The translations under genes were made by a program, and so were the position numbers. This document shows positions 22,300 to 32,187 of a stretch of DNA of 64,000 nucleotides, piece after piece (positions within the stretch are counted from its first letter, which is position 1; each line of letters starts with the position of its first letter). The DNA lies in assembly GCA_014904845.1 (NCBI GenBank), contig MU119341.1:62001-126000 (forward strand), read 5' to 3'. The notes under the pieces are model-generated. The model had not been told where the DNA came from. It did no database searches and was given only the letters and a program-made list of their open reading frames with translations. Origin of the DNA: Acephala macrosclerotiorum (taxonomy: Eukaryota > Ascomycota > Leotiomycetes > Helotiales > Mollisiaceae).

Positions 22300-23555
22300 T
22301 CAGGGGGAAAACAGAGAAATGAAGAAAGCAATAAAGACCACAATAAAAAAGGTGGACAGGATCATGCCCCCCGCCCTCACGGCAAATTGTGTAGGAGATT
22401 CGTTCGCCTCACTTTCTCCCTTTGTATCGGCCCACGTCTCATTATCGAGGTCCTCAAGAATGGCATCCAGCTCCTTCAAGATGTCGTTATCAGGCATTAT
22501 TTCAAGAGTCGTCTCGCCATGAAGAATTCCCTTGAAAATTTTAATGAGGTCCTCCAAACCGGTTGTGTCTCTCGCGGTACTTTCATGATATTTCGCAGCA
22601 AGTATCAAGGCGATGCGACGAAGTGCCGCTTGAGTTTTTTGGACTCCAGAAGCATCTATATCTTGGCATGTTTTGACAGCACACGTGCCTCCCCCGACTT
22701 TGACGATGACCGGAAATCGTGTTAGCGCTCGATATCTTGCAGCGATAGAGTATGTCCCGATGCTGGCCCTGAGATATATTTTCTGAAGCCATGATTTGAT
22801 TGGATCAACTCGTCTTGGAAAACGTTCCGTGAGTTTCTTGTACTGATCTTTGTAGTTGTTAAACCTTTTCGAGCCCTCTAGATCGATGAGTTCCAAGTAG
22901 TAATTGAGCAGAGCGAGTCTATATTGTTGGCTGATCTCTTTTGGACAGCCTAAAATATCAATTGCTGGGCGAAGGATTATAGAAGAAGCACGAGCCATCA
23001 TGCTACAGTACTGATGAGCCACCCAGTGCTTCTTGATATCAAGTTCTCCAGGCAGAATGCAGGACAGGACAGCGATAATCAATTTCTGGCAGTTGTTGAG
23101 AGTCAGTGAATAGAAAACATTCCAGCACTTGACATAATGCAAGCCTTCAGAATACAATTAGTAATTGTAGATGGTAAGTCATCGGAAAGCTCACCAATGC
23201 CCAATATCTCGTCATCTTCTAGATAGGTAGTCCCTCCGATCAAGCTCGACGTAGACAGCCGAATCCTCTCAGCACTCCATTTTTGCTTCGTGAATGTAAA
23301 CTTTCCGTCATTCCGAGTACGATCGAGTTCGAAGTATGTATCGCCGATTTTCAATGCCCAGTGCAAGGCCCAGCGAAACAACCCATTGGTGTTGACCCAT
23401 GTTGTGCCTGCTGCTATCGTCACAAGATAAACTCTTCGGTGCCTTTTCCCCCATCTTCTTTTGGCAAGTCGTAGGACCTCCTCGATCTCCCCGTGTTTGA
23501 GTAGTTCTAAAGGGACCCCACGACGCTTGGACGCCGAACATTGAATATTTGCCAT
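22300..23555 (-). CDS. Hypothetical protein, possible NlpC/P60-LRAT-type papain fold with a C-terminal membrane helix
   Basis: Two exons, 23195-23555 and 22300-23144 (50-nt intron, GCATTG|GTGAGC, branch TTACTAATT, acceptor CTGAAG), 401 aa. The spliced join reads DDEILGIGLHYVKCWNVFYSLTLNNCQ in good frame. A His in ALHWALKIGDTYFEL (His65) and a Cys in the NNCQ motif (Cys139) recall the H...NC arrangement of LRAT/PPPDE-like permuted NlpC/P60 enzymes. This is a motif-level guess. The remaining ~240 residues are helical, and the C-terminus is a single hydrophobic helix (GGMILSTFFIVVFIAFFISL), suggesting a tail-anchored protein. An upstream in-frame ATG at 23702 would add 49 residues; MANIQCSASKRRG at 23555 looks the more natural start. 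Confidence 0.7.
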
Positions 23556-24334
23556 TGTCTTGGTATAGAGAGGCGAGCAGCACGGTGTAGGGATTATTGG
23601 GAATGCAGCTGGAGTATCGCGTGGTTGTATATGGTATATGAAGGCTGGACTGTAAAAAATCTCAAATAAGTGACAATGTAAATGGTGGATCGTGACTGCC
23701 ATCCGGCGAGGAAAGTGCTAGAGAAGGCGAAACTAACACTTGTACTCATAACAAGTCATGATCTAACACCGCACAGTCATCTCCAGCGGCCTCAGCCTGT
23801 ATCTGATGAGACCGCGGAGCTGTACCTAAGACCCGTGCTTTTAGTGTCATGTAGGGCTTAGCATCAGTGACACCAAAATAGGCATTGGAGTCTCTCGCTT
23901 AGCTCTTGGGCCATTGAAGATAAAAATATGGAAGAAAAAAGCAAGACAATGCGCCACCGAATTGAGAGTCGAGCGCTTAGCCACACCGCAGTAATACATC
24001 AATGCGTGGATGACGGGTTGTGCGGCATAGCCAACAGTCTGGCGCTGACTGTAACAGTATAAAAGAAGCATTTCAAGCTAGTAGTTGCGTTCCTTTTATC
24101 GTGGCTGCTAATGCGCTGAATTAATTCATTCCTTTTTCTGGAACTGTCTCAGCCTGTCTCACAAGTGACACCAACAAGCTATTCAACTCTGATTCTTCCT
24201 CTGGCATCTTCGCATAGCTCCGCGAGGCTCAGTCATATGGTCCTCATAGCATTCCCCTATTCAAAAGTTATCACTCCTCCCTGCAAATATCCTCGTGCGC
24301 CAGATCATTCAGCTATCAGAACAGACAGACCAAA
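23556..24334. other. Intergenic stretch with probable promoter of the four-helix membrane protein
   Basis: About 780 bp without a supported gene. TATAAAAG at 24059 lies 276 bp before the start at 24335 and is a plausible core promoter. Confidence 0.45.
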
Positions 24335-25099
24335 ATGCTAAACGTGTGGAACGATCACATCGTTCCAGGTTTCTGGAAGGGTGTTCACATTGTCTTTGGA
24401 GGTTGGGGCACAACTTCCGAATTACTTGAGGACGTCCTCAACGACTCGCCACCTGACTTCACCATGGTTCTGAAATGGAAGGAACAGAAAAATCAAGAAC
24501 TCAATTTCGTTGGATTAACAGTACGAGATATATCCATTCTTGATATAAGAAAGCTAACAATAGCAAGGCTGCTCTCATCGCAGGTGTCACCGCTGCCGCG
24601 CTTACATGGCCCTCGATTGAAAACGCACCAGCAGCAACACCAGCACTTTGGTATAGCTCTTTGATCTTCAGCGTGGTCTCGATCCTCTCTGCTATGCAAC
24701 AAGGCAACTTGCTCTACAAGTTGACGAGTCGCAGTAACGGCCTTGCCCGACTCCAAAGCTTGTTGCGTTCAGACCGCCGCATTGGTGAGAAATGGCAAGA
24801 AAGCAGAGGACAACATTTTGTTTGGCAGACTCCTCTCATGCTTCTGAACTTTAGTTTCTGGCTATTTCTGATTGGCTTGATGATCGTGGTCTTCAACGCC
24901 GCTGTGGTGAGCAAGGAAGGATTAGATGGGAGAGAAGTCAAGGTATTCGGCCGCATTTGAAGACTTTAACCCAAGTGCTAACTTGATGAAGATAGCTTTC
25001 GTGTTTGGATTTGCTGCAACCTTCAGTATTGGTAGTTTCTTATTCTCCATGGTCAATCTATATAAGGAAGCAGATGGTATGCAGATGGCGAGGTTGTAA
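24335..25099 (+). CDS. Hypothetical four-helix membrane protein
   Basis: Function unknown. Three exons: 24335-24520, 24568-24942 and 24992-25099, 222 aa. The introns are 47 and 49 nt, phase 0, each with a textbook branch point (AAGCTAACA, GTGCTAACT) and AAG acceptor, which strongly supports the model. The N-terminal 60 residues are soluble (GGWGTTSELLEDVL, MVLKWKEQ). Four hydrophobic segments follow: AALIAGVTAAALTW, LIFSVVSILSAMQ, LLNFSFWLFLIGLMIVV and FVFGFAATFSIGSFLF. Between helices 2 and 3 lies a basic stretch (LQSLLRSDRRIGEKW). This layout is seen in small lineage-restricted fungal proteins often found in accessory regions. No catalytic motif is visible. Confidence 0.75.
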
Positions 25100-25768
25100 A
25101 GAGCTTGAAGCAAAAGTACGTATTCTTTGTTGGTAGAATTCGAGCTTATACTTGCACATTTATACAGCACTTGAGCTTCTCTGCCTGCACGACAGAGCAT
25201 CAATTTCTTCAGTGCATCGGCTATTTGGGCTGCAACACAACGTTAGTAGGAAGGACGTTTATATACCCTTACACCTAGAATAGTAAAGAAGGAAAAGACA
25301 AAATCAAGCGCAGGCTGGGAGTGAAACTTGCGAGGACGTTCAGCATCCTTTGAAATTGCATGCAGCTAGGCATTCTCAAGCAAGAAGCAAGTGGGCGCAG
25401 GCTAGGAGAAGAGTATAATAATATAAAAACCACCTTCCCACCCCTTATAATAGAACAAACAAGAAACCATAATAGCATCCGTGGCCATGTGGAGAAATGC
25501 GAGACTCGACTCCATTTCCAGATCAGCACTTGCTCCAAAGCTGTGCAGCTCAACTCTCTTATTATCCTATCTCACTTGCCCTTAAATACTTGATATCGTT
25601 CACATCGTATTCAGCCCACCAGAAAATTCTCGCTGCCATTTCTCTCGTTCTTATCATCAACATCCCAAAAAACCAAATCCAAGCCCGGGAAGGAACACCC
25701 TCACAACACAAAAAAGCACACCGGAACCCCCAAACAGAGAAATCAAGAATATCACTAATCAACATGGG
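25100..25768. other. Intergenic stretch left of the TIR element
   Basis: No supported gene. It holds module C (25422-25637). The frame at 25497-25826 crosses the TIR boundary and is therefore unlikely to be real. Confidence 0.45.
25422..25637. other. TATA / ATTCTCGCTGCC module C
   Basis: TATAAAAACCACCTTCCCAC at 25422 and ATTCTCGCTGCC at 25626-25637, 204 bp apart. On the minus strand the block opens MAARIFWWAEYDVND. It lies immediately left of the TIR element. Confidence 0.35.
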
Positions 25769-25770
25769 TA

Positions 25771-25818
25771 ACGTCCATCCCTGCGTGCCGAAAAACCCTA
25801 TGTGCCGAAAAAATTTCA
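25771..25818 (+). repeat. Left terminal inverted repeat
   Basis: Starts ACGTCCATCCCTGCGTGCC directly after a TA. It contains two tandem GTGCCGAAAA words (25785-25794 and 25802-25811). Confidence 0.7.
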
Positions 25819-26918
25819 TGGTTTAAGGGTCTTAAATCTCCACCATGTAAATATATAAAGTAATAATCAGTTTGCTATTGTTCTTTAGCTATTTCTCTAC
25901 AAGGACCCGGATTGTAGTAAGAAATACCACGGTTGTAGTAATTCTGTCAATCGTCCCGTCGACGGCGTTGAAAGCCGCTTTAGCTACTCTCCCCTGCTCT
26001 ATCATGACTACCGGCCCGTTTCCGAGCTTCGGGACCACGGTACAAAAGTTCTATTAAGAAATAATATAACTCCAAGCTTTGAAGACTTTAAGCACAAGGA
26101 AACCTGTATGCCGAGTTTATCCGGAACAAAGGGGGAGGTACACAAAATGCTAAGCGAATTTATTACATAATGCCGTATCAACAGTCACGCTCGTCGTATT
26201 ATTTTGTACATTATACCGAATTTATATAAGTGTGGCGTTCTTCTAGAAACTTCCATGAGCAGCCAACCCGCCTACTTTCGCCCTGCCTTGAGCGACCGCG
26301 TCGTGAAGCCCTTGCAGAGGCGTTTCTGTTGGGAGTACTACGTACAGGCCCTTTTAATTGTTAAAACGTCGCCACCCAGATTACCCAATTACAGACCAAA
26401 AAAAGAAGATCTAGACAGGTGATTGGGCAGACCATCGGAATCTCGACTGGATTTGGACGTATTTTCTCTCGCTTAGCAATTAAAAGGCCCTATAGGTAGT
26501 ATAGCGACTATCGAGTATCGGCACACACGTTTCCTAGGCATCATACCACCGAATCAGATAAATATAGCCATATTTAGCCTCCTTGATATATCACCCACTT
26601 TTGCATTTGTGCAGCCGCGTATCTACATACTAATGTACGTTCTTCCTCACCACAAGATGCGCCTCAATGATAGAAAGATATGCATGGCTCTCTCGAAATA
26701 GTCCAGACAGCCGCCATGATCTTCTGCAGTGGCTAGCCGCGATCGGCTGGTCTGGCGCTCGTAGTGATAATGCGCAACCACGCCATGCCACGAGGCTGTC
26801 GTCCAGCTGAGCCGTACGAGCACAACCTCGACCCAGCCTGTACTCCTACACAAATGTCGACCCTGCGAGAACTATTCACCGACATTCTTTCGTTCAGCTC
26901 TCAGATCCCGTCTGAATC

Positions 26919-29900
26919 ATGCGCCTACTACAATACGACAACGATGGCGAGTTTAGCCTGACCAAAGACTTTGTTGGCGGCGAGATTCTCGAATATGCTA
27001 TCCTTTCGTACACATGGGGGGCGGATACAGAGGAGGTCACATATAGAGACCTAATAGATGGCATTGGGAAGAACAAGGTTGGATACGAGAAGATTCGGTT
27101 CTGCGGAGAACAAGCCAAACGTGATGGCTTGTACAACTTCTGGATTGATACGTGTTGCATCGACAAATCCAACAATAACGAGCTCGCAGAAGCTATTAAC
27201 TCTATGTTTCGATGGTACCATAATGCGACAAAATGTTACGTCTATCTGCCAGATGTTTCGTCGCCTGGCATCGATATCGGCGACAAGTCTGATCAGCTAC
27301 CATGGGAAATAGCATTCCGAACAAGCAGATGGTTTACGCGAGGCTGGACCCTTCAGGAGCTCATTGCTCCGACATCAGTGGAGTTCTTCTCTAAGAATCG
27401 AAAGCTTCTAGGTGACAAAAGATCCCTAGAGCGACATATCTGCGAGATAACAAGAATTCCCAGCATAGCTCTTCGAGGAGGTTCTTTAGCTGAGCTCAGC
27501 GTAACCGAACGAATGTCATGGGCAAAAACTCGTCAAACTACTCGCGAAGAAGACATGGCGTACTCGTTACTGGGCATTTTTGACGTATACATGCCGCTTA
27601 TCTATGGCGAAGGGAGAGCGAATGCAGTAGGGCGGCTCCAAGAGGCGATTGATAGGAAGGGGAAAGGTATGCTGTTCTCATTATCAAGATCGAGATTACG
27701 CTATACGAAGGTTATTGACTTGGATAGGGATCAAACACGAGAATTTTTCGATCTCGTTTAGTCTCTCTGCGGTCTCTGACATCGAACATTTCGTGGTAAG
27801 AGAGGATGAGCTCGAAAAGATACATAAGGCACTGAGCGGCGACGGCTCTCGGCGTACCGTGGTTCTTTATGGTCTGGGCGGAATTGGCAAGACACAGTTG
27901 GCTGTTGCGTACGCGAAGCGGCATAAGGACAATTTCTCGGCGATATTCTGGCTCAATATCAAGGATGAAGACTCTTTGAAGCAAAGCTTTACCAAGGTGG
28001 CAAGGCAGATATTACGAGAATACCCTTCGGCCCGCTGACTCAGTAACGTTAACATGAAAAACCCCGACGAAGTTGTTGATACTGTCAAGGCGTGGCAAGG
28101 CTTGCCATATAACACGCGATGATTGATGATATACGATAATTACGACAATCCAAGGCTAGTAAGCAATAAAGATCCCGCAGCAGTGGATATGACGAAATTT
28201 CTTCCCGAAGCATATCAGGGCTCCGTGCTTGTAACTACACGGTCGTCGGAAGTTGACATTGGCCATCTTATACAAATTACAAAGCTAGAGGATGCACGTG
28301 ACAGTCTCGAGATTTTGTCAAATACGTCGCGCAAGAAGGGACTCATAGATGGTGAGCACTATTATACGCAATAATAGTAGTATTAATATTTGCACTAAAT
28401 GCGGATACCGCAAAACTTGCCAAAAAATTAAACGAGCACTTTCTTGCTCTAGCAACAGTTGGAGCATATCTCAAACAAGCGGCAATAGGTTTCTCAGATT
28501 ATCTTTGCTTATACGAGAAATCATGGGCCAAACTTCAGAAGACGAGTCCTATATTAAACTCGTACGAAGACTGAACGCTTTATTCTACATGGCAGATCTC
28601 ATTTGAGCATATTGAACGACGAAATATACTCTCGGCTCAATTTCTTCGATTGTAGACATACTTCGATAATTAGAATCTTTGATTTGAGCTGTTTCAGCAT
28701 AGCGACTTCGAATACCCAGACTGGATACAAGAGCTTATTAAAGATAAATTAAGCTTTCACGGAGCAATGCGAGTACTTAGTGACCACGAGCTCGTCGAAG
28801 TAAATAAGCCATCGCTAGAACTACTCGAATCACAAGAGTATAGTATTCATGGGTGCGTTCACTCGTAGACGGTTCACGTTTTGAACTAAGAATGGAACTA
28901 CGATCTTGCTAAGGTAGCAGTGAACTCTGTCGCATTACATGTCCCAGGAGAGCAAGCTATTCGATCGTAGCTGACGCAACGACGGCTTCTCCAGCATGCA
29001 GCCAGATGTTCTTATATGATGCTAAACGGCTTGACTTTAGATGATAGCATGACATAGGCATACTACAACCTCGGGCTCCTCTACTTTGACCAAAGCAAGC
29101 TCGCCTTGACCGAGCAAATGTACGAGCGAGCGCTGCGAGAGAAAGAGAAAGCGCTCGGTGCAGAGCACACGTCGACGCTCGATTTAGTCCACAATCTAGG
29201 GATTCTCTACGCTGACCAGGGCAAGCTCGTATTGACCGAGCAAATATACGAGCGGGCGCTGCGAGGCTACGAGAAGGCGCTCGGTGCAAAGCACACGTCG
29301 ACGCTCCGCACAGTCCACAATCTAGGGATTCTCTACGCTGACCAGGGCAAGCTCGCCTTGGCCGAGCAAATGTACGAGCGGGCGCTGCGAGGAAGAGAGA
29401 AGACGCTCGGTGCAGAGCACACGTCGACGCTCCGCACAGTCCACTGCTTAGAGATCCTTTATAAGGACCAGGACAAGCTCGCCTTAGCCGAGCAAATGTA
29501 CGAGCGGGCGCTGCGAGAGAGAGAGAAGGCGCTCGGTGCAGAGCACACGTCGACGCTCCGCACAGTCCACAATCTAGGGAATCTCTACACTGACCAGGGC
29601 AAGCTCGCCTTGGCCGAGCAGATGTACGAGCGGGCGCTGCGAGGCTACGAAACGGCGCTTGGTGCAGATAATATCACAACTTATATCCCTGCGCTTAACA
29701 CACTGTGGGGTCTCGGCTCTCTCTTCAAACGTCAAACTGATTTCACAAAGGCTAGAATTATGTATTTGAAGGCACTTGCAGGATATGAGAAAGTTTTCGG
29801 ACCCGATCATCTCATGTGTCAAAGTTTACAGGAAATTCTTCAGGATTTAGATACTGTAACAGAAGGAGAGGCTGTAAAAAGCAGAAAAGAGCTAGCGAGC

Positions 29901-29993
29901 GATCCTCAAGGGAATGTATCACGTTTAGATTCTAAAGGAGCTACATCGACATCAAGACGACACAAGCTATTTAGAAAGCTTGGGTTGAGGTAG
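26919..29993 (+). pseudogene. HET-domain / NB-ARC / TPR protein (fungal NLR), decayed
   Basis: NLR-type signalling proteins of this architecture act in heterokaryon incompatibility and programmed cell death in fungi. HET domain at 26919-27665: ILSYTWGADTEEVTY, FWIDTCCIDK, INSMFRWYHNATKCYVYL, FTRGWTLQELIAP, RMSWAKTRQTTREEDMAYSLLGIFDVYMPLIYGEG, all intact. NB-ARC from ~27780: P-loop VVLYGLGGIGKTQ, then IFWLNIKDE, LMIYDNYDNP (Walker B-like) and GSVLVTTRS. A helical linker follows, then five 42-residue TPR units (29079-29708) and a basic tail. The HET-to-NB-ARC join needs an intron or carries a frame lesion. In-frame stops lie at 28036, 28120, 28573 and about six further sites up to 29055. Most replace Trp (TGG) or Gln/Arg codons by a single transition. 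The TPR part (29106-29993) is open. Confidence 0.85.
29079..29708 (+). repeat. Five 126-bp tandem repeats encoding TPR units
   Basis: Unit starts at 29079, 29205, 29331, 29457 and 29583, exactly 126 bp (42 codons) apart. The core is LAEQMYERALRGYEKALG, AEHTSTLRTVHNLG and LYADQGK (kinesin-light-chain-type TPR). The units are nearly identical at DNA level, and only the last half of unit 5 diverges. Confidence 0.9.
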
Positions 29994-30666
29994 GTAGGTA
30001 CTTGATAGTTGGCTTCGCTTTTAATATAATATTTCTTCTCTTCTCTATTTCATAGAGGGTCAAGGAGAGCATTTGCCTTTATAGTGCTCTAGTATTGCCA
30101 CTGGACTCCTAGCATCTTCTATAACAGCGTAGCGTGTATTGGGGAGGCCTTAGACGTTGGCGCTGACCTGGTGTTCGCTCGCTGTCAGGCACGGCCGCGC
30201 ATGGTGCAGTTTGGCCTCGCGTCAGCCACGTCTTAAACAGCCACAAGCTTGGCAACTGATTACATAACGTGGAATTACGTCGCACTAGTCGTAATTATTA
30301 TGGGACGTGCGGGGTCGTTTTACGCTGTACCGACACGCGTGGCAACCTTACATAAATTTGCGTGCCATAGCAGCCACAAGGGTAATCGCGATTTCTAATA
30401 CGATAGTAAGGCCTTAGAGCTCGCATACAACCATTTTATAAGTATTAGGAGTAATAGGAGCTTGATAGTGGAGCTGTGGTGAGGGAACTTTATTACGTTA
30501 TAAAAAGGCACTCTCTATAAATCAGGCGCGAGGGCGACGACGCGAACGTAAATTTCTGGTGGGAGGGGTTCAGAGTGTCTAGGGATGGCCATAGAACACG
30601 ACTTATATAAAAATATCGGAGACATCTACGTGTACACAGATTTTGAGATGCTTAACGTCAAAGTAC

Positions 30667-30714
30667 CTATCATTTTTTTCGGCGCGGTGGTTTTCGGCAC
30701 GCAGGGATAGACGT
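30667..30714 (-). repeat. Right terminal inverted repeat
   Basis: Read on the minus strand it begins ACGTCTATCCCTGCGTGCC directly inside a TA (30715-30716) and mirrors the left end at 25771, including the second CGCCGAAAAAAA word. Confidence 0.7.
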
Positions 30715-30716
30715 TA

Positions 30717-32187
30717 ATCATCCTTGAATTCCAGCAGAACGAACTGGCCCCACATGTACAAGGCTTCACCTAGCTAGTGCATTTCTGGACACAGAACAAA
30801 ACAAATCAGATAGTTTTTATACCTAAAGGCAGAGAGAGAGAGAGAGCTGAGATTCTTTGCAAAGGAGTCAAGAGGCGAGTGGAAAGATGGCACTTAGCAG
30901 ATAATTCATCTTGCTTTGAAGTTACATAACAGTAGGCTCTTTTGAGCGACGAGGAAAGTATGGGGTCGGGGGAGGGGTATAAAAGCACTCCTCTCCTCTC
31001 CCACTCGAACAAGAAAAGACCGAGCTTATACCCGAGCTTTCGTTTGAGCGTGGCGAAGTACTCGACTCAATCGACTCCTATTCAAGTCTTGGTGCTTGCT
31101 TGCTTCTAAAGCTAGACAGACAGCCGCCTGCCCCTCAAAATCATACCCCTCTCGTGCCCTCGAAGGATTGATATCTTCCTGCTTGTAATTACCATTTCCA
31201 CTGGGGGCAATTCTCGCTGTCACGTTAGACTCTTGTTGTCACTGACAACTTTAATTTCGAGGAGAACAATCAGTCTAAATCAAGGAGACTATCAATTACT
31301 CCCTAAATGCCCAAGTAGAAACGTTATAAGATCCAAAAGTGACTGATTACTTTCAAGAATCGAGGCTGAAACAGATCTCACCCGAGAACTCGGCAGTCCC
31401 TCGAACTGTTGTTGGTATGCTTGTGGTTGGTAAAGGCAGAGCTGAGCAGAGGGGAAACACCTTTCATAGGTAGAGGCAGAGAGCTGAGCTGCATTTGTGA
31501 TTGTGAAGAGAGGGATGGATGGTGGGTGGCGCTTACCACGAGCATTCAACATTCCTCCATGTCTTCAAAGCTAAGGGAAGAAAGGAAGACGATGGTAAGA
31601 CTTACACGAAGGAGAAACGAAGGGGTTGGATGTATCTTCGCATTTCTCTTCTTTACAATGGTATCCATTTAATCACCGGCTAATATTGTGCCGCCATAAT
31701 CTCCCAGGTCAATGCACTTATAATCTCATTCTCCCAGCTTCCCTCCATGCATGCAAAGGTTGGTCCAACCCATCACTCTACCAACAACCCAACCCATTCG
31801 CCTATATGCTACTCCACCCATCCATCCCATTCCCAGCCCAAGCCCATGCAATTGCAAGCCAAAGTCAAACTCAACCATATTTCCAGAGTTCATAATAGAG
31901 TCACACAACCATATCAACACCAACACCTCATCTTCCATGTTGGTGCCGAGCCATGCGGTGCCAGAAATCGCAAATAACGCCAAGGAATGCAAATGCGTGG
32001 AATATAGAAAATGCCGGTGGGTATGGGAAAGAGAACAACTTCATGACCTGACAGAGATATTGGGGAAGAGAGATACTTGTCGAAATCGAGGTAGGGAGTT
32101 CGGTTTCCCGTCGAAACCCCGTTTTGAGGAAGTGTATGTTGGTGATATGTTCGAGGATCAGATCTCTGATATGAAACACGAAATCGT
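30717..32187. other. Intergenic stretch with module D
   Basis: About 1.5 kb. Overlapping frames on both strands at 31292-32195 have repetitive His/Thr/Pro-rich composition and no domain. A short GA run lies at 30832-30845. No gene is supported. Confidence 0.45.
30978..31221. other. TATA / ATTCTCGCTGTC module D
   Basis: TATAAAAGCACTCCTCTCC at 30978 (compare TATAAAAGCACTCTCGCTC in module A) and ATTCTCGCTGTC at 31210-31221, 232 bp apart. On the minus strand the block lies in a 65-codon frame reading TARIAPSGNGNYKQED, with GTG in place of ATG. Confidence 0.35.

Larger units (their letters stand above)
25771..30714 (+). mobile_element. 4.94-kb TIR-bounded DNA element carrying an NLR-type gene
   Basis: The ends are inverted repeats of about 48 bp: ACGTCCATCCCTGCGTGCCG at 25771 and, inverted, ACGTCTATCCCTGCGTGCCG ending at 30714. 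The outer 24 positions differ by one base. Both ends carry a second GTGCCGAAAAA / GCGCCGAAAAA copy just inside. Each end is flanked by TA (25769-25770 and 30715-30716), the target duplication of Tc1/mariner-type (including Fot1/pogo) elements. No transposase frame is visible inside. The cargo is a HET / NB-ARC / TPR pseudogene plus ~1.1 kb (left) and ~0.7 kb (right) of non-coding sequence. It may be a non-autonomous element that captured a host gene, or two short elements mobilised together. Confidence 0.65.

Noticed and set aside
25497..25826. 109-codon plus-strand frame
   Set aside because: It runs across the left boundary of the TIR element and ends inside the inverted repeat.
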